This document shows, piece after piece, positions 11,501 to 19,499 of a stretch of 21,512 nucleotides of DNA (within the stretch, counting starts at the first letter, position 1; the number at the start of each line of letters is the position of its first letter). The DNA lies in assembly GCA_026260175.1 (NCBI GenBank), contig JAKCWW010001699.1, forward strand, positions 1 through 21,512, given 5' to 3'. The position numbers were made by a program, and so were the translations under genes. Below the pieces are notes generated by a model. The model saw only the letters and a program-made list of their open reading frames with translations. It searched no databases and was not told the origin of the DNA. This DNA is from Reticulitermes lucifugus (lineage: Eukaryota; Arthropoda; Insecta; Blattodea; Rhinotermitidae).

Positions 11501-14500
11501 CACAAAGTGTGTGACTCCTCTAACATGATATTTTAAAATACATACACCTACAGGGAATGTTTACTCATACTACTACACAGACACAATTTAAATGTCATTC
11601 CTGACAAGGTGAAACTTTTCCAAGTTACAATTAAAGTCTCATTCTAGTAAACAATCTATTATACTTACAGTTCTTCATTACTGATTTTGTGACAATTTTC
11701 CACTTACCTTCAAAACCAGTTCTTTAACCTTTAGTGTACATACTTTCAAATGCCAGGTTTCTGCTGCAGCTGGAGAACTATTAAATTTAAATGCCCATGG
11801 TGGGACAGTATTTTTCCCTTTCAGACAATGCTGTCCCATTCATCCATTAAAAGTTAAACTTAACTCAGAAAAATATCAATACATTTGTACTTTCTCTTAG
11901 TGCTTTCATTCATATGTGTACTACTGGATATTGAAAAGTTGAAGAATACATATGCAGATTGCACCAATGACTATTAGTAAAATATTACTTGAGATAAATG
12001 GTGCTTTCTTCCTGGCAAAAAGTGCCATTACTTGCAAAGAAACAAGTTACTTTAAACCAATTTCTAGTCTATTTTCATTCTCTAAAAAAAGTGCCAGTAT
12101 AGCAGACTGATAAGATATTGCCAAAAAGAAAAGCACTTAAGATGAATATGAAAACACTACATGAAAAAAAAAATATCAAGTTCGAGCTGCCTACCATTTC
12201 GGGTCTTGGCAAAGAAAAGCAATGTACAGTCCACTCATTACTGCAGCAAAACATCCTTATTACAAAGTTACAGCAAAGTAAATAAAAAAGGTTCAATTAC
12301 AGCATTCACATTTCCTTGCAATCAAATTCATAACAAATGCAGTCCTAGGAACAGCAATATGTAATGGCAATTTTCAACTGCACTGGTTATATAGTTTGAA
12401 AAGGTAGAATAAATGTGAATGATAAACCAGAAAGCATGAAGGAAGCAATCATGGTCCATCATCAAGTACTATCCCAGAACTGCCTGCAGAGACAGAGGAG
12501 AACTACAGAGAACCTCATGGAGTTGGGATAGCTGAATTGGTGTAGTGAATAGGTTATGGGGTGGAAAGATAACGAATTGGAAATTGATTCCAGACTTTTC
12601 TCTTTTCTGTAGTGGCCAGACTGGCTCTGTGCATAACACTTATCACTCATACCTAGTGCAAAGGTTATGAGTGTGTAGGCAGCTACATTTCTACCACCTC
12701 CCACCTCCCACCCCCAACAATCCCATTTCAATACAGGGACCTTATCTTTACCTACTACAGAGATCATCACTCAGGACAGTTGATCCCTGAATCAAGATTT
12801 GAAACCAGAACTTCATGAATATAAAGCAGAAATACCAACCACTTGATACTGATGTCTTGTCAAGAGTGTAAAATAGTAACACTTACAGCAACCAGTCATT
12901 TGGGTGAGTGCATGTCCCAACTCAGTCAACAAAATTAAATGTAATCATGCTCCTGAAATATGGTGAAACAGAGAGCAGAAACAACCACAACTGTAAGTTT
13001 TCTACATCATCATCATCAAGATCCATTACCATTATTCTGTCACACCTGGTAAATTCATAAAAATATATACAATTTTAGCGATTCAATATAAAGTAGTTTC
13101 ATCAGTAGACATCAATCATGACATTAAAGTGGGGAATCTGCACTGTGCAGCTCACCAGGACTCTTCACATAGGCTACATGCCTGTAGAACAGAGGGCTTC
13201 ACCTGTTGTAAGTAGTAAAGTAGTCCCTATACATGCCATAAGATATACACAGAGAGTCACAGTACAGCTCCACGCATTAAGCTGGCACTAAATGTAGGTG
13301 AATCTTCAGATCCACGCCACAGCTGCTTCAAACTGGGGTGGGAGTGGGGCGGGGGGAGGGAAGTGCCCAGTACCCATTGAATAGGAGGCTGTATGGGCCT
13401 CAGAGCTAGCCTGGATATTTAGGAGAAGAGATAAATCTCTTGCCCCTGCTCAGATTTGAACCCCAGATCATCCATTCTGTAGCCTAGTCACTATAATGAC
13501 TATGCCATCAAAGCACAGATTACTGTCTCTTAAATAATCAATAAGCTGCCACCTACTGTATCTGATGCTCACTGCTAGCAGTTGACTGCATGCTTGCCAG
13601 CGACTACAAATTTTAACTTGGCATTAAAAAACTGCAGTAAATTTGAACTGAAATGTACTCCTTGTCACCAGAATGCAATTTCTGAATATATCTGCTTGTA
13701 AGTTTTAAAGGGTTAACATATTTACCTTTGAATTATTCACTGGACTTGTTGCTAATTTAGGGGAATCCCAGTCAAGAGATTCTGCAGAACCAACACTTCC
13801 TTGACCATCTGGACCTAGCACAGGAGCTGGAAAACAGTCTGAAAGTTCAGAAGATGTGCTGTTCTTTATAGTAGTTAGACTGTACAAGCCAGCAAAGCAG
13901 GCACGAGCCTTCTCTTGCTTCGATGACTCTTCATGTCTTGCACCTGTATCTAGGCTAGGGTCTACAGCACTGGAAACAAGGTCACTGCTGGAAGCATTCG
14001 CTGCCATGAGACTGGACATTCCAGGAAGGTTCCGGTTGCATTTGATGGTCTCAAATTCTTCATCCATCATTTTGCAGTTAGTTTTGAGCTGGTCTATCTC
14101 CTGCTGGAGTTTCTCCATGCACAGCATTGTACCAGTGTCAAAATCTGTAGTACTCTCTGGTAAAAAGTCAAGACTTAACTCTGAGAATGTACTGTCAAAG
14201 GAACCATCTCGAGGCAGCTGTTTGGAAAATCCTAGGGAATCATAAGATTCATCCCTAACAAGGTTTGTGCAAGACTGTGAATTATGTGCCAAGGATGTGC
14301 TACTGCTATCTCCAGTAGTGCTGCCTTCTTGCTGTTCTACTTCTGCACCTTCAGGAGACAAGCGTTTAGACTCAATCAGGTGAAAGCTGTCCCTCTGGTC
14401 TAGTCGTGGCGCAGAAACTAATTTCCTAGCTCCAACACAACTTAGGCTTACAGCTGTGCTTTTAGATGATGGAAGATTAAGCCACGCACTTCCAGCCAGC

Positions 14501-17500
14501 TGCAACTGTCAATTCACCATTGTCAAAATTACACAAAAGCCACAATCCAGTCACTATTAAACTAAAGCTATGAGAACTTTCAAAGTATAATTCTGATCCA
14601 TTAATGACATACACTAATTCACTGTAAAGGGTAAAGGAAGAACAGCAACTGTAGCATTGATGAAAATGAAGAAAAAATATATGAGGAGGAGCAGAAGAAA
14701 AAGAAGTAGAAGAGACAAACCTGCAGCCTGTTTGGTGTGGAGGTCAGTATTTTGTCAATTTTGTCCATCAGCCAGCCACAGTTCTTATCAGGTGGCTGCT
14801 TGGCACAATGTCTTGTACTTGTTTCAAAGGAGTGGAACTTTGACTGCAGAGAAGAGTCTCCAGACCATCGCAAATGGCATTTCTGCTGCTGTTGCAACAC
14901 ATGGGGAGGTTCATAGGATTTCTCCCCTTGGCTCCCATCAGAAACATCTGCATCACGTCCTTCATCTTCTCCAGATGTACTACTCTGAAACCATTCAGTG
15001 CAAGCAAAATCTGCTACTGATATATACTAATAAACGCACACCACAACAATGCCAAAGCTTTTACCAGTACATAATCATTTTACTGAATTTTCTGTGACAG
15101 GAAACCCAATGAATTTGTAAGCCATTTAAAAAGCCACAGTGAATATCAGTTAGTAAAATATATGTCTATATACACACCACACTTTCTATCCACATAAGTA
15201 TGAAATTAAAATTCCATGCAATACCAAATAACATGTTTTAAGCATAAAATAAAATAAAATTTATTCTCCTTCAAATGTTACAGATGTGAAGTTCAAAACA
15301 TGCGTACTTAAAGTTTTTATATCAGTGTTCAACAAAAAGATGAAAAACTGGTTTGGATTCTTACAACACTCAGTGGTGAAGAGGAATTCATTGCTTACAA
15401 ATTCAAGACACGACAAAAGGAAAGGATGTACTGGAAATGACTGGAGTTTAGTGATTGTGGTTACTATTTCTGCTTCATTAATCATGAAAAAGAAAACTCA
15501 AACTTTCATCACACAATTTCCACCATCCAGATCTTGAAAATTAGATATATAGCAATTTATACAATTTCCTGCAAAACATTTCGTTTTCTAGGATAGAAGT
15601 TTAGCCCACTGTTCAGGGTCCACTTGCTATAAAATGTCTGCATTATTTTATTCTGCTCAATACAACTTACAGGCATTCAAATTTATAAATTTAGCTTTAT
15701 TTATTAGGCACAATATTTGGCAATCTAAAAGGAAAGTTAGGAAGAAGAGAGGGAGAGAAATTAATGAAGAAAAGATAGTGCCATAGAGGAAAAGAACTGA
15801 GAAGAAAGAAAAAAGAAAGAAAGAAAGGAAAGGACGAAAAATAAAAAAAAAGGAAATATTTTATTAAGATATCAGGAAGAAAAAAGTGGCAAAAATTTTT
15901 TACAGTGTATATCATTAAAACAGATGTCAGATGTTGCTGTAAATACGAAACAATCCTAGAAACAACTGAAATGAGTTATAAAGGGATAATGAAACCAGGA
16001 AAGTTTAAACTGAAACATATGCATTATATTTCATATAAATTACTGACACCTCAAGATAAACAATGCAATATAATTCATGTATACCATATGAAATGCATCT
16101 AACGAGTGAAGGCATATGCCAATTATTTCTTCAAACATTCCTATTCTTAAACTAATCAGCCAAAACAGGAAAACTGAAACCTTATACACTGTGACCTAAG
16201 AATTATTTTTTGATGTGAAGGTATGTGATATATACAGAATTTACTGCCATATCCCTACCCTCCAACCCCCAGATAGGTGATATCCTGGTATCCAAGAGAA
16301 CAGTAACTCATACTATCAGCAATGCTGTGCCAATTCTCACAATACCAGTGACAAATAAACAATACTATGAAATGAGTCTGTGTTCCTGTTATAATGAAGT
16401 ACATTAAGAAGTCAGTGATGTGAAATTACACACTGAGAAATAAATGTACATTTACGCTACTCGCATTGGGCTGGTCCTTTTAATACATAATGCAGGATTC
16501 AGTCTATCCAACTGACTGATAACAGTTCTATACCTGATTTTTTGTTGGATGTTGTAAAGTAAAATGTGTATAAAACAGAACCCTTATTACAGAGAAACAC
16601 AGAACTGTCTTTATTCAAAAAATTCTCAGGTCCCTAGAATAGTGACAATAAATGTTAAATTACCTGTGAACTTCTAACAAGTCTGAATATTTACCGTTTT
16701 CTATTTGTATAACATTGCTCTTTACCATGTTTAGATTCCTGCAGTTTATCTAAGGAACATTCCTATAATAAATGACAGAATGGAGAGCCACTATTGACAA
16801 AATATGTGCACAGTATTTGATTACAAAATTAGAAAGAGTGGAAAAAACAAAGGGTGAAACAAACAACATTTCAAATATGTATCACCCAATAACAATTCTC
16901 TGTGCATAATTGTGTAACACAAATTTCTGACTAGTGACATGATACATACACAAACAAAGGAAATTACAATAATGAAAAATGTGAAGATAAGAATAAACAA
17001 ATAAATACATAAATTAACTACTAACTATGAGACAGTAGTCACTCTAATACTCCAACAATAGAAATGTCCACTGAAAATGTAAAATGAATACTGTACTTTA
17101 ATACTATTTAGAAATAGTATACCTCTATGAAACATTGTTAGTTGATAAGAACTAATCACGTATGGTACTGTAAGTTGCAACATCAATCACAAATTTTGAC
17201 ACATGTAGTATAGCATATTACTCTAGGCATATGTAGCATATGGTACAAACATAGGGTCCTTATCCCACCTGACCAACTACCATTTGCCACTTCCTGCCAC
17301 TACTCAGCTGCATGTGGATGGTCAGCTGAGTGGGCTACCTTAATACAATACACAAGCTGAAAGGAAGTGGCAACCGATAGTTGTCAGATAAAATAATGAC
17401 TCTATATAAGAAATACATACACTATTAGTGTTACAAAAAATGAAACCACAGCCATTCTTTAAATCTGTAATAAATGATATAATTACACCCAGGTTTTCAT

Positions 17501-18977
17501 GGCAGTTGTTGATTGATGGTAGTCTTCTTTTGTTACTCCAAAATTTTGGAACATTTAATCATTACAAGGTGCAGAAACCCATACGAAGACAATCAATTGA
17601 ATACAACTACATTTAACTGCCTGACAGTACAATTAATTTGTAGCCTGAGAATATTAACATGGTCACATTTTTCCATTGCTCCCTTACAGTTCCTCTGTAT
17701 ACCATTCACAACACATTCAAAAATCCTCTCCCAATGGACTATAGACTACATTAACATAAGTATCAATGTGCATAAACTGTATGACCCTTTTTATTACAGG
17801 AACTTGCAAACTGACATATACATTATCACAAAACACGTTACATTACAATAACATATGCAATTTACTCAAAGTGGTTATTTCAAGAGTCAGAACTCGCCTT
17901 CACTAGATTCTCTGCACTATGAGAACGAAGGGGTCGAAAACTTTTCCAGTTCTCAGTGCCGAGGACATTTGCCAAATAATTCAGACTGTGACTTACATCA
18001 GACTGTGATGTTGAGCTGTTGGGGTATATGGACCCGGATGCAGATCTCGAACATGGAAAACTACTGGTGACAGTTGGAAACACCCCTTCTCTTGGTACTG
18101 GGCTTGGTCCAAAGTAACGACCCTGAAGGTGAAATGTTATATGTCTTCATCTTCGTATAATATACCAATTAGAGGAAACAGGCTGACTTTCAGAGCAATT
18201 TGTAATGAAGTACTGCATTCATCTGCCAGGGTTCTAAGCAGTCTTCAGAACACTGATAAAAACATTTATTACATGAGATCTAATTAAAAAATAAAAAATA
18301 AAAAATAAAAACAATATTAGCCACAACATTCATAATTTGATGAATGACTAGGTGTGTTATGAAGTGAATTATCATAAGTTACTGGCATTGATATAAGGAA
18401 AATATATGATAATATTCTTATAACCATTTTTAAGTTTGTGGTTGCAACAAGAAACATGAGGCGCAACATGGCATTTTTGACATCAGCTTCTGAATACGTA
18501 CTTGTGTGCATTTCAGAACTGCAAGTCAGAGGAAAGTAGAAAATGTGACTTTTAAAAAAACACTTGTTACATATTCTTAAAATGGACTGATCCTACATAT
18601 TAATGTTTTATTTTTTATCTGTGGGATTAACACGAGCAAAATCATACAGTCAAATATGCAACGCACACACCACACAACTTGCACATCACTGTTTTAATAT
18701 CTAATACATGTACTTGCAACTCACTGCACACCTCAACATTATTGAGATCCACATCCTCCAAATCTTCCAGCAACTGGTCCTCACTATCTTGAGCTTGGCT
18801 CACCACAGCAGTCTCTCTCTTATGTGTGCGTGCATGTGGCCATGAACGTGGGCGAGGACGTGGGCGAGACCAATAGTGGTTGTAGATTTTGTAACATACC
18901 AAGCTCCCAACACCCAAAAGGAGAATCACACCAGTTGCTTTCACTGCAACAAAGAGTGATGTACCTGCAGATTCCAT
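5296..18977 (-). CDS. OTULIN-like: OTULIN-like OTU deubiquitinase gene, nine coding exons, 3' end missing
   Basis: Family knowledge: OTULIN cleaves Met1-linked (linear) ubiquitin chains, and its paralogue OTULINL (FAM105A) is a membrane-associated pseudo-enzyme. Seen here: nine exons joined at GT..AG sites with consistent phases (0,0,0,0,2,2,0,0) and no internal stop, giving about 930 residues. The order is a membrane segment (14-29), a basic Arg/Pro patch, long Ser/acidic linkers, a coiled coil (about 370-398), four W-acidic motifs (W489, W556, W663, W684), and an OTU core from about residue 725. The core contains YAAQEWQGNT, RRVRGDNYC (Cys about 772), LFARDTS-like MFARDTS and GGLEQ. OTULIN itself is about 350 residues, so the N-terminal extension is very long. 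The C-terminal exon with the His/Asn residues is not in the window. Numbering assumes the long form of exon 2. Family assignment is confident; orthology to OTULIN versus OTULINL is open. Confidence 0.88.
5647..5919 (-). CDS. OTULIN-like: Exon 8: OTU catalytic core with nucleophilic cysteine
   Basis: 91 codons, phase 0 to 0. The acceptor TTTTTAATACAG precedes 5919 and the donor GTG|GTAAGA follows 5647. The motif RRVRGDNYCGVRAAIFQTL is the family signature around the catalytic cysteine (Cys129 in human OTULIN; codon 5853-5851 here). The inactive paralogue OTULINL is known to lack this cysteine, so its retention argues that the protein could be active. Further along are FQYLAHAVSNEGCGWLQDW and LHGMGVCLRDLDNV. 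The exon is followed by a very short 81-bp intron, the shortest in the gene. Confidence 0.95.
6650..7400 (+). mobile_element. Relic of a transposon-encoded ORF (SDxCxxQN type)
   Basis: The plus strand reads CPLLYAKPTFCNMKLAVF, then DETQGKQEANEIVSCLETL, VLYSDYCLCQNHNSTVV and later FTPCDWHNVVTLANMKW. This resembles, from memory, a protein type repeated in insect genomes with the pattern YKRQL..NFGIH, W.E..ASRGA.EI.SCL, YSD.C.GQN.N. Frameshifts and stops are present and no start is evident. The conserved aspartate and glutamine region suggests an RNase H-like catalytic domain, but the class is uncertain. It lies antisense in the exon 7 to 8 intron. Confidence 0.55.
7542..7743 (-). CDS. OTULIN-like: Exon 7: last linker and start of the OTU domain
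   Basis: The exon is 202 bp, phase 2 to 0. The acceptor ACTTTTTCAG precedes 7743 and the donor TTGCAG|GTAATT follows 7542. It begins CWDEAAVSAQSSSNPSEL, a fourth, weaker tryptophan-acidic site, passes through a Ser/Pro-rich stretch, and ends SEYAAQEWQGNTKKARTILQ. That tail matches the beginning of the OTULIN catalytic domain, where human OTULIN has Tyr91 and Trp96 in a YCKKEWRGNT-like context; the Tyr and Trp-Gly-Asn-Thr are kept. The OTU fold therefore starts in this exon. Confidence 0.88.
7744..8244. other. Intron sequence, nothing recognised
   Basis: AT-rich part of the exon 6 to 7 intron with no coding or repeat signal that I can support. Confidence 0.5.
8245..8989 (+). mobile_element. 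Deleted Tigger/pogo-like transposon with transposase C-terminus
   Basis: The plus strand at 8690-8877 reads ISPDLTVKGFKKCCIPN, then DDMLWNGSEEDGN and an acidic tail ending in DSDTDW and a stop. GFKKCCISNALDG and an acidic tail are typical of the C-terminus of Tigger transposases (CENP-B relatives). The ends are imperfect inverted repeats: CGTATTTACTTGAAT at 8245-8259 against the reverse of TTTGAATAAATACA near 8976-8989, differing mostly by transitions. The DNA-binding and catalytic parts are missing. Confidence 0.65.
9353..9547 (-). CDS. OTULIN-like: Exon 6: linker with MEWDTTAAV motif
   Basis: The exon is 195 bp, phase 2 to 2. The acceptor TTTGTATAACAG precedes 9547 and a perfect donor GTGAGT follows 9353. 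The split codons give Arg at the 5' join and Pro at the 3' join. It contains SSKVESSSGFESGSKMLDS and then ESGCMEWDTTAAVTG, a second strong tryptophan-acidic motif (Trp codon 9411-9409) that resembles the calsyntenin type. A nearby AWACWSSEES adds two more tryptophans next to acidic residues. Read alone this exon is easily missed; the phase match on both sides is what supports it. Confidence 0.85.
9607..9766. mobile_element. 160-bp pogo-type MITE with TA target duplication
   Basis: CAGTAAAACCCCGATTTAA at the left and its inverted complement at the right match over 23 bases with a single mismatch. TA dinucleotides flank both ends (9605-9606 and 9767-9768), as expected for pogo/Tc1-type insertion. 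Inner motifs of the type TTTAATGAAA and TTAGTGA recur, giving a longer imperfect palindrome. No coding capacity. Confidence 0.88.
9788..10350 (+). mobile_element. Second mariner-like relic, N-terminal half only
   Basis: Plus-strand frames read ILFLSAKYVKPTEIYMRMFAKYDASC. They continue FKNRVQIVEDSPRPGQALRV and MPKMIAAADDLIQEN. These match the paired helix-turn-helix part of mariner/IS630-type transposases (RFL..E...EIH.RM...YGD.C, DE.RPGRP, VDALI.EN). A terminal-repeat-like string AAAGGTCATTCAAATGAAA starts near 9789. Several stops and frameshifts; no catalytic part found. Confidence 0.65.
10351..10745. other. Intron 5-6 remainder, nothing recognised
   Basis: AT-rich sequence between the mariner relic and the exon 5 donor. 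No supported feature. Confidence 0.5.
10746..11086 (-). CDS. OTULIN-like: Exon 5: acidic linker with LEWDEED motif
   Basis: The exon is 341 bp, entering in phase 0 after TACCAG and leaving in phase 2 at AG|GTGTGT. It opens VNISSPARQLSGHFVLEEG. The sequence ELMANLEWDEEDLVQYPE carries the best tryptophan-acidic motif of the protein (Trp codon 10930-10928), followed by an acidic EIEEEGG run and a short hydrophobic stretch, IAIVAVNTLEMDLEAEL. Family knowledge: L-E/D-W-D/E in an acidic setting is the core of kinesin light chain binding peptides such as those of SKIP (PLEKHM2) and calsyntenin. That this exon binds kinesin is inference. The phase-2 donor is supported because exon 6 requires two incoming bases. 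Confidence 0.87.
11175..11261 (+). repeat. 29-bp tandem repeat, three units
   Basis: Units are 11175-11203, 11204-11232 and 11233-11261, each ending CTCACTAC. Units 2 and 3 differ at a single base; unit 1 differs from them at a handful of positions. Confidence 0.9.
11175..11490 (+). mobile_element. SINE copy B with triplicated head
   Basis: A 29-bp unit is repeated three times (11175-11261). A box-B-like GGGTTCAAGAAC follows, and then a body containing CTCATCTCCACCCAGTGC and AAGCTTAAGAATGTACAGGG, which parallels the shared SINE body. The repeated unit corresponds to the tRNA-like head with box A. Confidence 0.65.
11500..12520. other. Intron 4-5 sequence without recognised feature
   Basis: AT-rich; no exon with good splice sites on the minus strand and no repeat recognised. 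Confidence 0.5.
12530..12760 (+). mobile_element. SINE copy C, diverged
   Basis: A box-A-like TAGCTGAATTGGTGTAGTG and a box-B-like AAATTGATTCCAG are followed by CTCATACCTAGTGCAAAGGTTATGAGTGTG. This parallels the body segment CATCTAGTGCTGAGGTTAAG of the other copies. More diverged than copies A, D and F. Confidence 0.5.
13130..13512 (-). mobile_element. SINE copy D, most complete
   Basis: Read on the minus strand from 13512: a tRNA-like head (GATGGCATAGTCATTATAGTG) and box B GGGTTCAAATCT (near 13452-13464). A GGGGCAAGAGATTTATCTCTT segment follows. The body then contains CAGCCTCCTATTCAATGGG and, further on, CATTTAGTGCCAGCTTAATG and GCATGTATAGGGAC. The order is the same as in copies A and F. 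Probably transcribed by RNA polymerase III when active. Confidence 0.72.
13726..14505 (-). CDS. OTULIN-like: Exon 4: long disordered region with coiled coil and LDWD motif
   Basis: The largest exon has 260 codons, phase 0 to 0, ending AAG|GTAAAT. Two acceptors six bases apart (before 14505 and before 14499) would add or drop Leu-Gln. It is Ser/Thr/Asp rich. An internal near-repeat, RDESYDSLGF then RDGSFDSTFS fifteen residues on, is visible. A heptad-like stretch, MEKLQQEIDQLK through EEFETIK, probably forms a short coiled coil that could allow self-association. Near the end SLDWDSPKL is a tryptophan-acidic motif (Trp codon 13770-13768). No enzymatic domain. The exon assignment is strong because the 260-codon open frame is bounded by good splice sites. 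Confidence 0.88.
14506..14720 (-). promoter_or_regulatory. Short intron with displaced pyrimidine tract and tandem acceptors
   Basis: On the minus strand the first 65 bases after the exon 3 donor are almost all pyrimidines (14655-14718). The region before the exon 4 acceptor is mixed. Two AG acceptors six bases apart end the intron. The layout suggests a weak 3' site, and alternative use would insert or omit Leu-Gln. Confidence 0.45.
14721..14984 (-). CDS. OTULIN-like: Exon 3: acidic and Gln-rich linker
   Basis: The exon is 264 bp, phase 0 to 0. The acceptor GGTTTCAG precedes 14984 and the donor CAG|GTTTGT follows 14721. It opens with SSTSGEDEGRDADVSDGSQG, contains a short QQQQ run (HVLQQQQKC), and ends with a more ordered stretch, CGWLMDKIDKILTSTPNRLQ, that may form a short amphipathic helix. 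No known domain is recognised. The next intron is only 215 bp, and its 5' part is a long pyrimidine tract on the minus strand (about 14655-14718). Confidence 0.82.
14985..17268. other. Large intron 2-3, mostly featureless
   Basis: AT-rich sequence with stops in all frames. A purine-rich, GAAA-like tract lies at about 15729-15860. No exon with paired splice sites and coding character was found on the minus strand. Confidence 0.5.
15729..15860 (+). repeat. Purine-rich low-complexity tract
   Basis: Almost pure A/G on the plus strand with GAAA-like repeats (AAAGAAAGAAAGAAAGG). Simple sequence in an intron. Confidence 0.8.
17269..17387. repeat. Imperfect inverted repeat, about 25 bp arms
   Basis: CTGACCAACTACCATTTGCC (17269 onward, continuing ACTTCC) pairs with the complement of GGAAGTGGCAACCGATAGTT ending in GTCAG at 17387. 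A nested palindromic CAGCTG...CAGCTG lies inside the loop. It could be a small palindromic MITE or a foldback RNA in the intron. Confidence 0.6.
17904..18122 (-). CDS. OTULIN-like: Exon 2: Ser-rich linker with two possible donors
   Basis: The acceptor TTCACCTTCAG precedes 18122 and the frame opens with GRYFGPSPVPREG in phase 0. Two in-frame phase-0 donors exist. GAT|GTAAGT ends the exon at 17997 (42 codons) and matches the consensus perfectly. CTA|GTGAAG ends it at 17904 (73 codons) and is weaker. The extra segment, with NYLANVLGTENWKSF and RSHSAENL, looks coding in composition, so alternative splicing is possible. The open frame stops at 17880. No recognisable domain; low-complexity Ser/Thr/Asn content suggests disorder. 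Confidence 0.75.
18283..18312 (+). repeat. AAAAAAT-type microsatellite
   Basis: About four units of a seven-base A-rich repeat in the exon 1 to 2 intron. Confidence 0.8.
18732..18977 (-). CDS. OTULIN-like: Exon 1: N-terminus with membrane anchor
   Basis: 82 codons from the ATG at 18977 to a donor after GAG at 18732 (GTGTGC, phase 0). An in-frame TAG lies about 24 nt upstream, so this ATG is the first in frame. Residues 14-29 are a hydrophobic stretch (ATGVILLLGVGSLVCY), followed by a basic Arg/Pro run (RPRPRPR) and an acidic patch (EDQLLEDLEDVD). The charge pattern suggests a short N-terminus and a positive, probably cytosolic flank. A stronger-looking donor, GTGAGT, lies 7 nt downstream but would break the frame into exon 2. 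The first 11 or so residues overlap retroelement-like sequence, and a good acceptor (TTTGTTGCAG) lies just inside the exon before 18943, so the true start may be in an upstream exon. Confidence 0.72.
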
Positions 18978-19060
18978 GAAATGTGTGGTATTTCTTGACT
19001 AGCTGAGCAACTGTTAGCTTCTTAAGAGGGTCTTTCTTCTTTGGGCCTATTAACTGCATG
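18950..19060 (-). mobile_element. Retroelement ORF fragment touching the start codon
   Basis: The minus strand reads KKKDPLKKLTVAQLVKKYHT and then FHGICRYIT. I recognise the pattern LEKLTVAQLVKKFPAFYGTRRFIT of a repeat common in insect assemblies. The similarity fades at CATCACTC, right before the TTTGTTGCAG acceptor in exon 1. The ATG at 18977 is therefore within this fragment, in another frame. Confidence 0.6.
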
Positions 19061-19195
19061 CCTGTCATACAACCCCCCTCCCCCCCAGATTTAAGGTCAT
19101 CATAAACTCTTAGCTGTGCAGGCCACCAAATTATACAATTCACCACTGTATCAAAATTCCTTGACCTTTATTTCAAGTTACTATTTCTTTTAACG

Positions 19196-19499
19196 CATTG
19201 TTCCTCAAACCGTGGTACGCCTATCACTAATGGTACGCCAACCATTGCGTACTGGAACGCAGCCTCAATAAAAAAAATCAGAGTATGAAAAAGGAAAACA
19301 ATTTTAAAAAATAAATAAAACATAACCACATATATTTGCTAACATGCAGCACTGCTGGCAACGTTATGTAACTCATCCCCCCTGTCAACCAGTCTTTCCA
19401 ATTTCAGGTTTTTATTTAAATCCAAAACATATTTGTGGTACATTGGAACTGTTAAATTTAATTCAGTGGTTGGCCAGCGAAAAAGTTAGAGAACCCGTG
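19196..19499. mobile_element. hAT-like MITE relic
   Basis: The left end CATTGTTCCTCAAACCGTGG and the right end GCGAAAAAGTTAGAGAACCC resemble hAT termini of the CAGTGGTTCTCAAACT type, and GTGGTACGCC / GTACCAC strings lie next to them. Flanking octamers TTTTAACG and TAGTAACA agree at five positions only. A second hAT-like end (CTGGGAACCACTG, ending 19745) could be an alternative right end. Confidence 0.5.

Noticed and set aside
12462..12770. 102-residue minus-strand frame as an additional exon
   Set aside because: Covered by SINE copy C on the opposite strand; no phase-compatible splice sites with exons 4 and 5, which already join in phase 0.
13856..14245. 129-residue plus-strand frame
   Set aside because: Shadow of exon 4, whose minus-strand frame is longer and bounded by splice sites.
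15697..15915. Ser/Phe-rich minus-strand frame
   Set aside because: It is the translation of the purine-rich low-complexity tract.
18719..18731. GTGAGT donor 7 nt beyond the chosen exon 1 end
   Set aside because: Better consensus, but it leaves phase 1 while exon 2 reads correctly only from phase 0.
18820..19146. 108-residue minus-strand frame as a real gene or upstream ORF
   Set aside because: The first half is retroelement-like and the second half is exon 1 read out of frame.
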